Shown one piece after another: positions 6,795 through 15,178 of a DNA stretch of 45,521 nucleotides (within the stretch, counting starts at the first letter, position 1; every line of letters begins with the position of its first letter). The notes beneath the pieces are model-generated. The model was given only the letters and a program-made list of their open reading frames with translations, was not told the DNA's origin and searched no databases. Source of the DNA: CAZAKO01 sp964546145 (GTDB lineage: Bacteria > Fidelibacterota > UBA2242); assembly GCA_964546145.1 (NCBI GenBank), contig CAZJIU010000008.1, positions 1 through 45,521 of the forward strand, in the 5' to 3' direction. The translations under genes were made by a program, and so were the position numbers.

Positions 6795-8999
6795 ATGAAC
6801 CAAAAATCCATTTATCTCGATCATAATGCCAGCACTCCATTACTCCCGGAAGTAATCAACGCGATGATACCTTATCTTAAAAATCACTACGGTAATCCTT
6901 CCAGCAATCATGCTTACGGGCAGGAGGCAAAAAACGCTATTACTCAGGCGCGTAACCAGGTGGCAACTTTATTAAACTGCTCTCCCGATGAAATCATCTT
7001 CACCAGCGGCGGCAGCGAATCGAACAACCTGGCGATCAAAGGCATCGCTGAGTTACATCCTCAAGGACATATTATAACCTCGGCAATCGAACACCCGGCA
7101 GTATTAGAAGTCTGTCGTTATCTCCTTACAAAAGGCTACGAGGTTACTTTTCTACCAGTTGATGAATATGGTTTAGTCAATCCCGATACTGTCCAAGCGG
7201 CAATCCGTCCAGATACCTTTCTGATTACAATAATGCTGGCCAATAATGAAGTAGGGACAATCCAACCGCTTCAAGAAATTACCCGAATTGCGCATCGGCA
7301 GAAAATTCTGGTTCATTCCGATGCTGCTCAGGCGATGGGCAAAATAGCTATGGATCTCCAAAATCTCGAGGTTGATCTGCTTTCAATCGCCGGTCATAAA
7401 ATGAATGCACCCAAGGGAATTGGAGCACTATTCATCAAAACCGACATAAAAATCGCGCCTCTGTTTCAGGGCGCCGGGCATGAATCGGGACTGCGCCCCG
7501 GAACCGAAAATGTCCTCGAAATTGTCGGGTTGGGAGCCGCAGCACAATTATTTCATGAAAACGAAACTGCTATTATCTCGGAGCTGAAATCGCGCGGCGA
7601 CCAGCTCTGGCAAGAATTGCACGAAGCGATCCCTGAAGTCCGTTTGAACGGACATCCCAAAAAACGCTTGCTAAACACAGTCAATGTCTATTTCCCAGGT
7701 ATTGATGCTAACACCCTGCTTTCCGAACTCCCGCAGATTGCTGCTTCGGCAGGTGCTGCCTGTCATGCCAACAGCGCCGAACCCTCTCATGTACTCAAAG
7801 CCATGAATTTGTCCGAAGAGCGAATTTTGGGCAGCATTCGCTTCTCAGTTGGTCGCACCACAACACCCGAAGAAGTCAGTATCGCTGTCCAGAAAATCGC
7901 CGAAGCATACCGGCGGTTAACCCAAAAGCAATCGGTAGTAACAACTCCTTCAGACCTCCATAATATTCGGTTGACTCACTATACCCACGGTCTCGGCTGT
8001 GCCTGTAAAATTCGACCCCAAAACCTGGAGCAAATTCTAAAAAAAATCCCGACTGTTCGATCGGACAAGATTCAGGTCGGATTCGAAACTGCTGATGATG
8101 CGGCAGTGTACCGTTTAAATAATGAAACCTCGCTGGTAGCTACTGTTGATTTTTTTACCCCAATTGTAGATGATCCTTTTGATTTTGGCCGAATTGCTGC
8201 TGCCAATTCGCTTAGCGATATTTATGCTATGGGTGGCAAACCGATCTTTGCCTTAAACATCGTCGCCTTTCCCGAAAAACGACTGCCCCGGCAAGTCCTA
8301 GAACAAATTCTGGCAGGTGCTCAAAAAATTGCTCAAGAAGCCGACATTCCAATCATCGGAGGTCACACGATCGAAGACAACGAACCAAAATTCGGCTTGG
8401 CCGTAACTGGCCTCGTTCATCCGGATAAAGTCTGGCGTAATATCGGTGCTCAGGCAGGTGATGCCTTGATCCTGACAAAACCAATTGGTCTGGGTATATT
8501 GACGACCGCTCTCAAACGAGGACTATTAGATGAGACGACCCGGATCACAATCACAGATATCATGAGTGAACTTAATTCCGGGGCTGCCGAGGTTTTTAAA
8601 AATTTCCCGATTCACGCCTGTACCGATGTCACCGGCTTTGGACTGCTGGGACACCTATGCGAAATGCTGGCCGATGGTAATGTTTCCGCCCGCATTGTCA
8701 CCTCACAAGTGCCAATTATTACCCGGACAATCGAAATGGTACGGAGAAACATCATCCCCGGCGGTACAGACGCAAACCTGGACTATTTGCAGGACCGAAT
8801 TTATTGGGAAGATCAAGTTGCCCCAATCTACCATACCATATTATGCGATGCCCAGACTTCCGGTGGATTATTAGCAGCAGTTCCCGAAGAAGCAGCAAAG
8901 GAGCTGATTCAAGAGCTGCATAAATTTAGTATTCGACAAGCAGCGATCATCGGCAGATTTGAAAATGCTACTGGATTCAAAATTTTCGTTGAACCTTAA
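6795..8999 (+). CDS. Cysteine desulfurase (NifS/selenocysteine lyase-like) fused to selenide, water dikinase (SelD)
   Basis: 734 residues with two complete enzymes. Residues 1 to about 385 are a class V aminotransferase-fold desulfurase: L-D-H-N-A-S-T-P at the start, PLP Lys202 in A-G-H-K, and catalytic Cys323 in S-A-G-A-A-C-H-A-N-S. The G-A-A-C-H loop resembles mammalian selenocysteine lyase more than standard IscS. Residues about 390-734 are SelD, with Cys402-x-Cys404-Lys405 (G-L-G-C-A-C-K-I) at the active site. The position that is selenocysteine in some SelD proteins is TGT cysteine here. The fusion would couple selenium release from selenocysteine to ATP-driven selenophosphate synthesis. 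ATG 6795 is preferred over an upstream in-frame TTG at 6771 that overlaps nadC. Confidence 0.92.
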   Translation: MNQKSIYLDHNASTPLLPEVINAMIPYLKNHYGNPSSNHAYGQEAKNAITQARNQVATLLNCSPDEIIFTSGGSESNNLAIKGIAELHPQGHIITSAIEHPAVLEVCRYLLTKGYEVTFLPVDEYGLVNPDTVQAAIRPDTFLITIMLANNEVGTIQPLQEITRIAHRQKILVHSDAAQAMGKIAMDLQNLEVDLLSIAGHKMNAPKGIGALFIKTDIKIAPLFQGAGHESGLRPGTENVLEIVGLGAAAQLFHENETAIISELKSRGDQLWQELHEAIPEVRLNGHPKKRLLNTVNVYFPGIDANTLLSELPQIAASAGAACHANSAEPSHVLKAMNLSEERILGSIRFSVGRTTTPEEVSIAVQKIAEAYRRLTQKQSVVTTPSDLHNIRLTHYTHGLGCACKIRPQNLEQILKKIPTVRSDKIQVGFETADDAAVYRLNNETSLVATVDFFTPIVDDPFDFGRIAAANSLSDIYAMGGKPIFALNIVAFPEKRLPRQVLEQILAGAQKIAQEADIPIIGGHTIEDNEPKFGLAVTGLVHPDKVWRNIGAQAGDALILTKPIGLGILTTALKRGLLDETTRITITDIMSELNSGAAEVFKNFPIHACTDVTGFGLLGHLCEMLADGNVSARIVTSQVPIITRTIEMVRRNIIPGGTDANLDYLQDRIYWEDQVAPIYHTILCDAQTSGGLLAAVPEEAAKELIQELHKFSIRQAAIIGRFENATGFKIFVEP

Positions 9000-9034
9000 G
9001 CAAGCCTGAGTAACTTAATAGCTGATTTTTAAGC

Positions 9035-9964
9035 ATGAATAACCGCTTTCGCAAACAGTATATTAAAATCGCCAAAAAACTGACTCTGGCCGATCTCCAG
9101 GCAGGTGCCGACGATGGTCTTTTATCAATGGAAGACCTTGTATCCGACGGAAGAGTTGCTCAGCAATCAAATTTCTTTATGGGACTTTTTAGTCAGCAAG
9201 GATTAAAAAATGCCATTAATGCCTTCGGCCTTACTGAGGCCCTGGCACGCCTGGGTTTAACAGACCTGAACGTGGAAATTGACACATGTGACCCACATAG
9301 TCATCGCCTTTATGTCTTTACCGGTAAACCATGTCAAGAGAATACTGTCTGCGAAATGGTCCTCAAACGTGGGCCTATTCAGATCATGGAACATACCCTG
9401 CCGAATTTTCCCAACAAAACACCGGATTTCTTACAGGTGGAGTGGCTCCTCCTTCAAAATCCCAAGAGAAACTTTGATGAAATTCGACCGCAGCTGCCCG
9501 GACAATCCTATCCCGGCCTGGGAATTGGCGACCGGATGCTGCAGATTATGATTATTCTCACTCGCCGTTTGCATCTTGAAGGAATGATCAACAAACCCCA
9601 CTACTACCACACCGCATTTATGTTCACCAAGGATTTTATTTTCACCAATCCCAGGAACCAGGCAATTTTGCAGTCAATCAACCGCGACCTTCTTTCCCAG
9701 TATAAATTCCATACTGTCGCCTGGGCGGCGCACTTCGATTGCATCATTAATCAGGTTACCAACAGCACTCTCATCTGGAATACCGACTATCTTATATTGC
9801 CTCTTGAAAAATATTTGATCAAATATTTCCATTCCCATGAATATGAAGAAGCTGTCGCCCAGGAAATGAAAAAGTACAATTTTACCATTGACACTAGAAA
9901 GTTCCTGGAATGCATGCAGAAACGTAAAATTCCGGTTTATGAGAAAATAATTTCGCCAACTTAA
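9035..9964 (+). CDS. Conserved hypothetical protein between selD and thiamine pyrophosphokinase
   Basis: 309 residues that I do not recognise as a named family. No signal peptide or membrane segment is evident, so it is probably cytoplasmic. The N-terminal third is helical and rich in F-G-L-T-E-A-L-A-R-L-G-L type sequence. A central block V-E-W-L-L-L-Q-N-P is followed by L-P-G-Q-S-Y-P-G-L-G-I-G and H-Y-Y-H-T-A-F-M-F. The Q-x-Y-P-G-L-G-I-G piece is faintly like an acetyl-CoA loop of GNAT enzymes, but this is weak. The gene sits 35 bases after the desulfurase-SelD fusion and 11 bases before the thiamine gene, so it is probably in the same transcript. Confidence 0.75.
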   Translation: MNNRFRKQYIKIAKKLTLADLQAGADDGLLSMEDLVSDGRVAQQSNFFMGLFSQQGLKNAINAFGLTEALARLGLTDLNVEIDTCDPHSHRLYVFTGKPCQENTVCEMVLKRGPIQIMEHTLPNFPNKTPDFLQVEWLLLQNPKRNFDEIRPQLPGQSYPGLGIGDRMLQIMIILTRRLHLEGMINKPHYYHTAFMFTKDFIFTNPRNQAILQSINRDLLSQYKFHTVAWAAHFDCIINQVTNSTLIWNTDYLILPLEKYLIKYFHSHEYEEAVAQEMKKYNFTIDTRKFLECMQKRKIPVYEKIISPT

Positions 9965-9975
9965 ATTTTAATTCG

Positions 9976-10638
9976 ATGGTCGCATCAATTCCCTTTTTCC
10001 CTTCAAAAACTTATTGCGTCTTGATCGGTAACGGAGAGTATCCATCACCAGACAAGTACAATTATATCCTGGACAATGCAAAATGTATAATCTGTGCTGA
10101 CGGCGGTGCCAATTACGCTTATCGGCAAAACGTTAAACCCGACTGGATTCTTGGCGATCTGGATTCGATCGAACCGGAGGTATTGGAATATTATCAACGG
10201 CAGCACATTCCGATCCGGAAACTTAAATCCCAACGGAACAATGATCTCGAAAAAGCCATCCGCAAAGCTATTCGGCTCGGTTACCAGCAGCTGATTCTGA
10301 TTGGATTTATCGGCAAAAGATTAGATCAGACGTTGGCTACTCTCCAGGTAGCAAAAAAATATGTTCGCAAAACTCGAATAATCCTCTACTCTTCATCCTA
10401 CAAAATTTACCCCTTATTACCCGGTAAATATACTTTTGCAGTCCAGCCCGGTGATCCGGTTTCGATCTTCGGTTTTCCGCGAGCCTATGGTATCACCACA
10501 ACTGGACTGCAATGGTCTTTGACTAATAATCAGCTGCTCGAAGGTTCCCGAGGACTAAGCAATCTTGCGATTAATAATCTTATCGAAATATCTTTCACCC
10601 GAGGCTTTCTGCTGCTACTAAAAGCACCTATAATTTGA
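9976..10638 (+). CDS. Thiamine pyrophosphokinase
   Basis: 220 residues. It transfers pyrophosphate from ATP to thiamine to make thiamine diphosphate. The family motifs are in order: A-D-G-G-A-N (41-46), P-D-W-I-L-G-D-L-D-S-I (55-65), an N-N-D-L-E-K-A block (88-94) and G-K-R-L-D-Q-T-L-A (113-121). The third motif is usually K-T-D-x-x-K-A and the fourth usually G-x-R-x-D-H, so two positions are substituted (T to N, H to Q), while the acidic residues are kept. The start is 11 bases after the preceding gene. No TPP riboswitch is seen upstream. Confidence 0.85.
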   Translation: MVASIPFFPSKTYCVLIGNGEYPSPDKYNYILDNAKCIICADGGANYAYRQNVKPDWILGDLDSIEPEVLEYYQRQHIPIRKLKSQRNNDLEKAIRKAIRLGYQQLILIGFIGKRLDQTLATLQVAKKYVRKTRIILYSSSYKIYPLLPGKYTFAVQPGDPVSIFGFPRAYGITTTGLQWSLTNNQLLEGSRGLSNLAINNLIEISFTRGFLLLLKAPII

Positions 10639-10986
10639 TGGAAAGTTGCATCTTGCAATTGTAGACAAATCCCTAATTCTAATCTATCCAATTCTAACTC
10701 TATTTATCGGTTCGTTCCACTCCTGGCGCCAACGGAATAATGTGGTCATTACCCGTTAGCCGATCAGTGGTTTTTCTACCAATATTTATCGCAATCCTTG
10801 TTGCCACCATGCACCGCTTTATCACTATTTATATCTCTTTTCACTTTTTTATTACAACCCGGTTCAGGAAATCAAACCACTATCCGATTCCTGACCAATT
10901 CTATGAACATTGCGGAAAACAAGTTAGTTCGTAGAAAACGAAGCTTAATAAAGAGTAATTTTTTTTTATTCATACTATCAATCGTA
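10639..10986. other. Non-coding spacer upstream of tRNA-Val
   Basis: No supported gene. Two overlapping short frames of about 65 codons are AT-rich, have no recognisable protein character and no good ribosome binding site. A weak hairpin TTCGT/ACGAA (10928-10942) lies ahead of a run of nine T at 10959-10967 and could end transcription of the upstream operon. Confidence 0.4.
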
Positions 10987-11015
10987 TTGATTTAGTCGGT
11001 AACTTTAAATAAATT
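10987..11015 (+). promoter_or_regulatory. Candidate sigma70 promoter of tRNA-Val
   Basis: TTGATT at 10987-10992 and TAAATT at 11010-11015 are 17 bases apart and end 27 bases before the tRNA. Placement and spacing fit a tRNA promoter. Confidence 0.45.
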
Positions 11016-11042
11016 TTTATGCTTTTTAAAATCACTCGGGAG

Positions 11043-11116
11043 GGGCGATTAGCTCAGTTGGTCAGAGCGTCCCGTTCACATCGGGAAGGTCATCCGTTCA
11101 AATCGGATATCGCCCA
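11043..11116 (+). tRNA. tRNA-Val (anticodon CAC)
   Basis: A full cloverleaf can be drawn. The acceptor stem GGGCGAT pairs with ATCGCCC, the D arm is GCTC/GAGC, the anticodon stem TCCCG/CGGGA encloses TTCACAT (anticodon CAC, codon GUG), and the T arm ATCCG/CGGAT encloses TTCAAAT. The discriminator is A at 11116. The 3' CCA is not encoded. Confidence 0.95.
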
Positions 11117-11175
11117 CAGAAAGGCCAGGTTTTGAACACAATAAAGAAATCTCAGTCAACACATACAACGATACG

Positions 11176-11203
11176 AATTGCACCTAAAATGGTGCAATTT
11201 TCA
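11176..11203 (+). terminator. Rho-independent terminator after tRNA-Val
   Basis: A perfect nine-base-pair stem AATTGCACC (11176-11184) and GGTGCAATT (11191-11199) with a six-base loop is followed by TTTTC. A TATAAT at 11206-11211 just beyond it may be the -10 element of the zinc-ribbon gene, although no good -35 is seen. Confidence 0.65.
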
Positions 11204-11225
11204 TTTATAATCGAACGGAGGGATA

Positions 11226-12026
11226 ATGTTCAAGGATCTTGAGTATTTGGTAAAACTCCAAAAAATTGACAAGCAGTTATTGGAAATTGATGAATTAAAG
11301 GGCGATCTGCCTCAAATCGTCAACTCCCTGGAGAAAAACATCCAATCCCTGGAAGATGAGTTGCACAATGAACGCAATCGCGAGAAAGAGATTATATCAG
11401 AGATCAAAAGACTGGAAGAAAAAATTGAAGACGATAAAGAGCATCTTAAGCGCTATCAAGACCAACTCTACCTGGTAACTTCCAACAAAGAATATGATGC
11501 CCTGACTTCCGAGATTGATAATGTTCGTCAAAACATAGACTGGGCAGAGTACAAAATTCTAGAACTGAATGAAGAGATGGAAAAATTGAAAATTGCGATC
11601 AAAAATAATGACCTGACTCTTCAGGAAAAATTAGAGGAGATTAAAAATCGCCGGGAGCAACTGAATAAGACCAATCAGAAAACCGACGAAGCTTATGCTA
11701 AACTGATGAGTGAGCGGGAGAAAATCTTAAGCCATCTTTCACTACGCAACATTCGCGAATACGAACGGATAGCCAAAGCAAAAGACGGAATTGCGGTGGT
11801 CTCGGTTCAACAAACGTTTGAAGAAAAAGTTGATAAAAGAGGTAATATTGAATATATTGCAGGTCAGGTTTCCTGTGGTGGGTGTTCTAAAGTTGTGCCA
11901 CCCCAGAAAATCGTGGAAATTCGAGCAGGAAACAGTTTGATACGTTGTGAATTTTGCGGACGGATGTTATACTGGGATGAAAAATACAGTGAGATTCGTC
12001 GCAGTTTAGAGGAGGAAATGTACTGA
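11226..12026 (+). CDS. C4-type zinc-ribbon coiled-coil protein (COG1579 family)
   Basis: 266 residues. About the first 180 form a long charged coiled-coil hairpin, rich in E/K/L heptads. The C-terminus has a zinc ribbon with Cys217-x2-Cys220 (C-G-G-C) and Cys241-x2-Cys244 (C-E-F-C-G-R). The family is widespread, predicted to bind nucleic acid, and has no settled function that I know of. The stop codon (12024-12026) overlaps the 5' end of the RNase P RNA that follows, so the mRNA must read into that RNA or the two are processed from one transcript. The start has a clear GGAGGG site. Confidence 0.88.
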   Translation: MFKDLEYLVKLQKIDKQLLEIDELKGDLPQIVNSLEKNIQSLEDELHNERNREKEIISEIKRLEEKIEDDKEHLKRYQDQLYLVTSNKEYDALTSEIDNVRQNIDWAEYKILELNEEMEKLKIAIKNNDLTLQEKLEEIKNRREQLNKTNQKTDEAYAKLMSEREKILSHLSLRNIREYERIAKAKDGIAVVSVQQTFEEKVDKRGNIEYIAGQVSCGGCSKVVPPQKIVEIRAGNSLIRCEFCGRMLYWDEKYSEIRRSLEEEMY

Positions 12027-12412
12027 AGTTGGTCAGGCAGTCGCTCCGATATCAATCGGAGAGGAAAGTCCGAACTCCGCAGGGCAAGGTGTCCCGTAAC
12101 ACGGGATCTTTCCGATTCTTTCGGGAAGCAGGAAAGTGCCACAGAAACGATACCGTCCCGATGCAAATCGGGATAAGGGTGAAATGGTGCGTCCCGCAAG
12201 TAAGCGGGATTAAAGTAAGAGCGCACCGTCCCGACTGCGAAGTTGGGAGCCGGGTAAACCCCACCTGGAGCAAGATCAAGCAGAGAATTGGAATGGCCCG
12301 TTCCGTCAAATTCTCGGGTAGATCGCTTAATCCCGACTGAAAGGTCGTGGATAGATAAATGGCTGCCGTCCCGCACCAGCGGGGAACAGAATTCGGCTTA
12401 TCGACCAACTTC
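12025..12412 (+). ncRNA. rnpB: RNase P RNA, bacterial class A
   Basis: A catalytic RNA of about 388 bases that trims tRNA 5' ends. The 5' end GAAGTTGGTC pairs perfectly with GACCAACTTC at 12403-12412 (helix P1). The universal GAGGAAAGTCCG block is at about 12059-12071, CACAGAAAC with ACC follows near 12140-12152, and the 3' P4 strand ACAGAATTCGGCTTA is at 12386-12400. Several local hairpins with CCCG/CGGG stems fit class A architecture. Open frames across this region on both strands are by-products of RNA structure. The RNA begins inside the stop codon region of the upstream gene, and recJ starts 26 bases after its end. Confidence 0.95.
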
Positions 12413-12438
12413 AACATTGCCTCTCGTGGTAACAGGTC

Positions 12439-14148
12439 ATGAAATATAACTGGGAACTTAAAAGCATTAATCTCCGGCAGGTGGAAAAATTAGCCCATGA
12501 GGCTGATCTGCCACTGGCAATCTCAGCTGTACTTTATAACCGCAATTTCACAACCCCTCAAGCAATAAATGATTTCTTTAATCCCAATATTGACGATCTT
12601 TACAATCCTTTTCTCTTAAAAGACATGGATAAGGCAATTGACCGAATTCAAAAAGCCTTAATCAATAAAGAAAAGGTTATGATCTACGGAGATTATGATG
12701 TTGACGGCACTACTGCAACTTCCCTGCTCTATCTGTTTTTACACGAAATTGGACTAAATGCCTTCTACTATATTCCCGACCGAGAGAAAGAGGGTTACGG
12801 ACTTTCAAAAAACGGAATTGATGTCGCCCTCCAACAGCAGGCGCAACTGATTATTACCTGTGATTGCGGAATCAACGCTTTTGAGGAAATCAATTATGCC
12901 AATAGCCACGGCATTGACCTGATTGTAACCGATCATCATGAACCAGCCGAAGCCCTGCCACAAGCCTATGCGATTTTAAATCCCAAGCGCGGAGATGACA
13001 CTTACCCCTTTAAGGAGCTTTGTGGTGCTGGTGTTGCATTCAAAATGCTGCAGGCTTTTTCAATGAGCAACAATATTCCACTGGAAAAACTGTACCGTCA
13101 TCTCGACCTGGTGGCTATCGGAACCGCAGCTGATATTGTCCCAATCCTCGACGAAAACCGGATCCTCGTCTCTAAAGGACTCGAGTATTTAATCACCACC
13201 AATAAAGTTGGTGTCAACTCCCTGTTGAAAACCGCCGGTGTTACCAATAAGATGTTAAATGTCGTCAACATTGTATTCGGATTGGCACCCAGATTGAATG
13301 CTGCCGGACGACTTGGCGAGGCGACTCGAGCAGTTAAACTATTGACCTCATTTGACCAGGACGAAGCCCAGCAACTCTCCAGCTTATTGGATCAGGAAAA
13401 TCGTACTCGCCAGAATATTGAAAAAGATACTATTGACCAAGCCATTCTGCAGTTAAATGCAATTCATAACGTTAAAAAAGACAAGATTTTTGTCCTCTCC
13501 AGTAGAGATTGGCACCAGGGTGTCATTGGAATCGTCGCCTCGAAGTTAAAAGAGATGTACAATCGTCCGGTAGTCATGATCTCTTTTCAAAACGGCTACG
13601 GTAAGGGTTCAGCCCGCAGTATTCCCGATTTCGATCTCTATAAAGCATTTACCGCGTGCGCCGATCTTCTGGATAACTACGGCGGACATAAAATGGCAGC
13701 CGGGTTGACAATTTCAAACGAAAAATTACCTGCATTTAGAGATCGGATCATTGTCCTGGCTAATCAGCAGATTACTGACGAAATGTTGAATCCGAGACTC
13801 CAAATTGAATGTGAGATCCAATTTTCTGAGATTAATTCAAGGACGATGGAGTTTTTACACAAGATGGCTCCTTTTGGTCCTGGCAATATGCGCCCAATTT
13901 TTGTAGGACGAAACCTGAGCGTTACCGGGTTGCCGCGGATTGTTGGCGAAAACCACCTGAAATTTAAAGTCAGCCAGAACAAAATGGTGATCAAAGCCAT
14001 TGGCTGGAAACTGGGTAATTTTTATGATCTGTTAATCAGCAACCGCCCTCTGGATATGGCTTTTGTAATTGAAGAAAATGAATGGAATGGCAAAATAGAT
14101 ATTCAACTGAACATCAAAGATATTTGCTACTCTGATAGTCTAAAATAA
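12439..14148 (+). CDS. recJ: Single-stranded-DNA-specific exonuclease RecJ
   Basis: 569 residues. RecJ degrades single-stranded DNA 5' to 3' in recombination, mismatch and base excision repair. The DHH phosphoesterase core is complete: Y-G-D-Y-D-V-D-G (83-90), C-D-C-G (141-144) and D-H-H (165-167), followed by the DHHA1 motif G-G-H-K-M-A-A-G-L at 415-423. A C-terminal OB-type region follows (P-F-G-P-G-N-x-x-P-I-F). The length is usual. It lies just downstream of the RNase P RNA and 19 bases upstream of fabH. Confidence 0.95.
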   Translation: MKYNWELKSINLRQVEKLAHEADLPLAISAVLYNRNFTTPQAINDFFNPNIDDLYNPFLLKDMDKAIDRIQKALINKEKVMIYGDYDVDGTTATSLLYLFLHEIGLNAFYYIPDREKEGYGLSKNGIDVALQQQAQLIITCDCGINAFEEINYANSHGIDLIVTDHHEPAEALPQAYAILNPKRGDDTYPFKELCGAGVAFKMLQAFSMSNNIPLEKLYRHLDLVAIGTAADIVPILDENRILVSKGLEYLITTNKVGVNSLLKTAGVTNKMLNVVNIVFGLAPRLNAAGRLGEATRAVKLLTSFDQDEAQQLSSLLDQENRTRQNIEKDTIDQAILQLNAIHNVKKDKIFVLSSRDWHQGVIGIVASKLKEMYNRPVVMISFQNGYGKGSARSIPDFDLYKAFTACADLLDNYGGHKMAAGLTISNEKLPAFRDRIIVLANQQITDEMLNPRLQIECEIQFSEINSRTMEFLHKMAPFGPGNMRPIFVGRNLSVTGLPRIVGENHLKFKVSQNKMVIKAIGWKLGNFYDLLISNRPLDMAFVIEENEWNGKIDIQLNIKDICYSDSLK

Positions 14149-14167
14149 TGACTAGAAGGAGATGACC

Positions 14168-15160
14168 ATGTTCTGTAGTAAAATCGCTGGAATTGGTAAA
14201 CATGTGCCGGAAAATGTAGTAACTAATTTTGATCTGGAAAAGATGATGGATACCAGCAATGAATGGATTCTCGAGCGAACCGGAATCCAGGAACGCCGAT
14301 TTGTTACTCAACCCTGCGGCGCTGCCGAACTGGCACTTCCGGCCTGTTTGGAGGCTATCAGCAATGCCGGAATTAGTAAAAATGATATTGATTACATTAT
14401 TGTAGCCACTACAACTCCCGAACATCTCTTTCCTGGAACAAGCAGTTTTTTACATGCACTACTGGAAATACCCAACATCCCGATTCTCGATATCCGGGTT
14501 CAATGTTCAGGATTCATTTACGGTCTATCTATTGCCGATTCGTACATTAAGAGCGGACAATACCAAAATATCCTGCTCGTTGGAGTAGAAGTACAATCGG
14601 TCGGATTAAATCTAACCACAGCGGGGCGTGACTTAGCCGTGCTTTTTGGTGACGGCGCCGGTGCGGCTGTCATCTCTCGCGCTACTGATGAAAGCAAAAT
14701 TCTATCAATTCATTTATCGGGTGACGGTCGTTTTGCTAAAGAATTATGGATGGATGCACCGGTCGGTTATGAAATGCCTCGTATATCCAAAGAGATGCTC
14801 GAACAGGGGCGTCATTTTCCTCGGATGAATGGTCGCCAGGTTTTCAAACACGCCATCATCAAATTTCCCGAAATCGTCATTACCGCCTTAACGGCTAATA
14901 ACTGGTCAAGAGAAGACGTAGACCTTGTCGTGCCCCATCAGGCAAACCTACGCATCACCGAAGCAATCACCAAGAGATTGGAATTACCACCCGAAAAAGT
15001 GTACAGCAACATCCATAAATACGGCAATACAACCGCCGCATCCATTCCCCTCGCCCTGGCAGATGCCTGTGAAGAGAAAAAATTGAAAAAAGGTTCCAAA
15101 GTAGTTCTGGCCGCCTTTGGTTCGGGATTTACCTGGGCAGCAGCAGCACTAATCTGGTAA
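14168..15160 (+). CDS. fabH: 3-oxoacyl-ACP synthase III family protein
   Basis: 330 residues. KAS III condenses acetyl-CoA with malonyl-ACP to begin fatty acid synthesis. The triad is Cys113 (V-Q-C-S-G-F), His257 (V-P-H-Q-A-N) and Asn287 (Y-G-N-T-T-A-A-S). I prefer ATG 14168 over ATG 14162 because AAGGAG ends at 14161, leaving six bases to 14168 and none to 14162. No other fab gene is nearby, so a role as a FabH-like beta-ketoacyl synthase of another pathway (for example olefin or polyketide type) is possible, but the sequence looks like ordinary FabH. Confidence 0.88.
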   Translation: MFCSKIAGIGKHVPENVVTNFDLEKMMDTSNEWILERTGIQERRFVTQPCGAAELALPACLEAISNAGISKNDIDYIIVATTTPEHLFPGTSSFLHALLEIPNIPILDIRVQCSGFIYGLSIADSYIKSGQYQNILLVGVEVQSVGLNLTTAGRDLAVLFGDGAGAAVISRATDESKILSIHLSGDGRFAKELWMDAPVGYEMPRISKEMLEQGRHFPRMNGRQVFKHAIIKFPEIVITALTANNWSREDVDLVVPHQANLRITEAITKRLELPPEKVYSNIHKYGNTTAASIPLALADACEEKKLKKGSKVVLAAFGSGFTWAAAALIW

Positions 15161-15178
15161 AATAAGGAGATACTCCGA

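Noticed and set aside
7995..8009. Selenocysteine codon in SelD
   Set aside because: The active-site position is TGT (cysteine), not TGA, and no SECIS-like hairpin is needed.
10740..10995. Two overlapping frames of about 65 codons in the spacer before tRNA-Val
   Set aside because: AT-rich, no ribosome binding site, no protein-like pattern, and the two frames compete for the same bases.
11864..12417. Open frames of 100-170 codons on both strands across 11864-12417
   Set aside because: They lie over the RNase P RNA, whose conserved helices and universal blocks explain the sequence; the translations have no family character.
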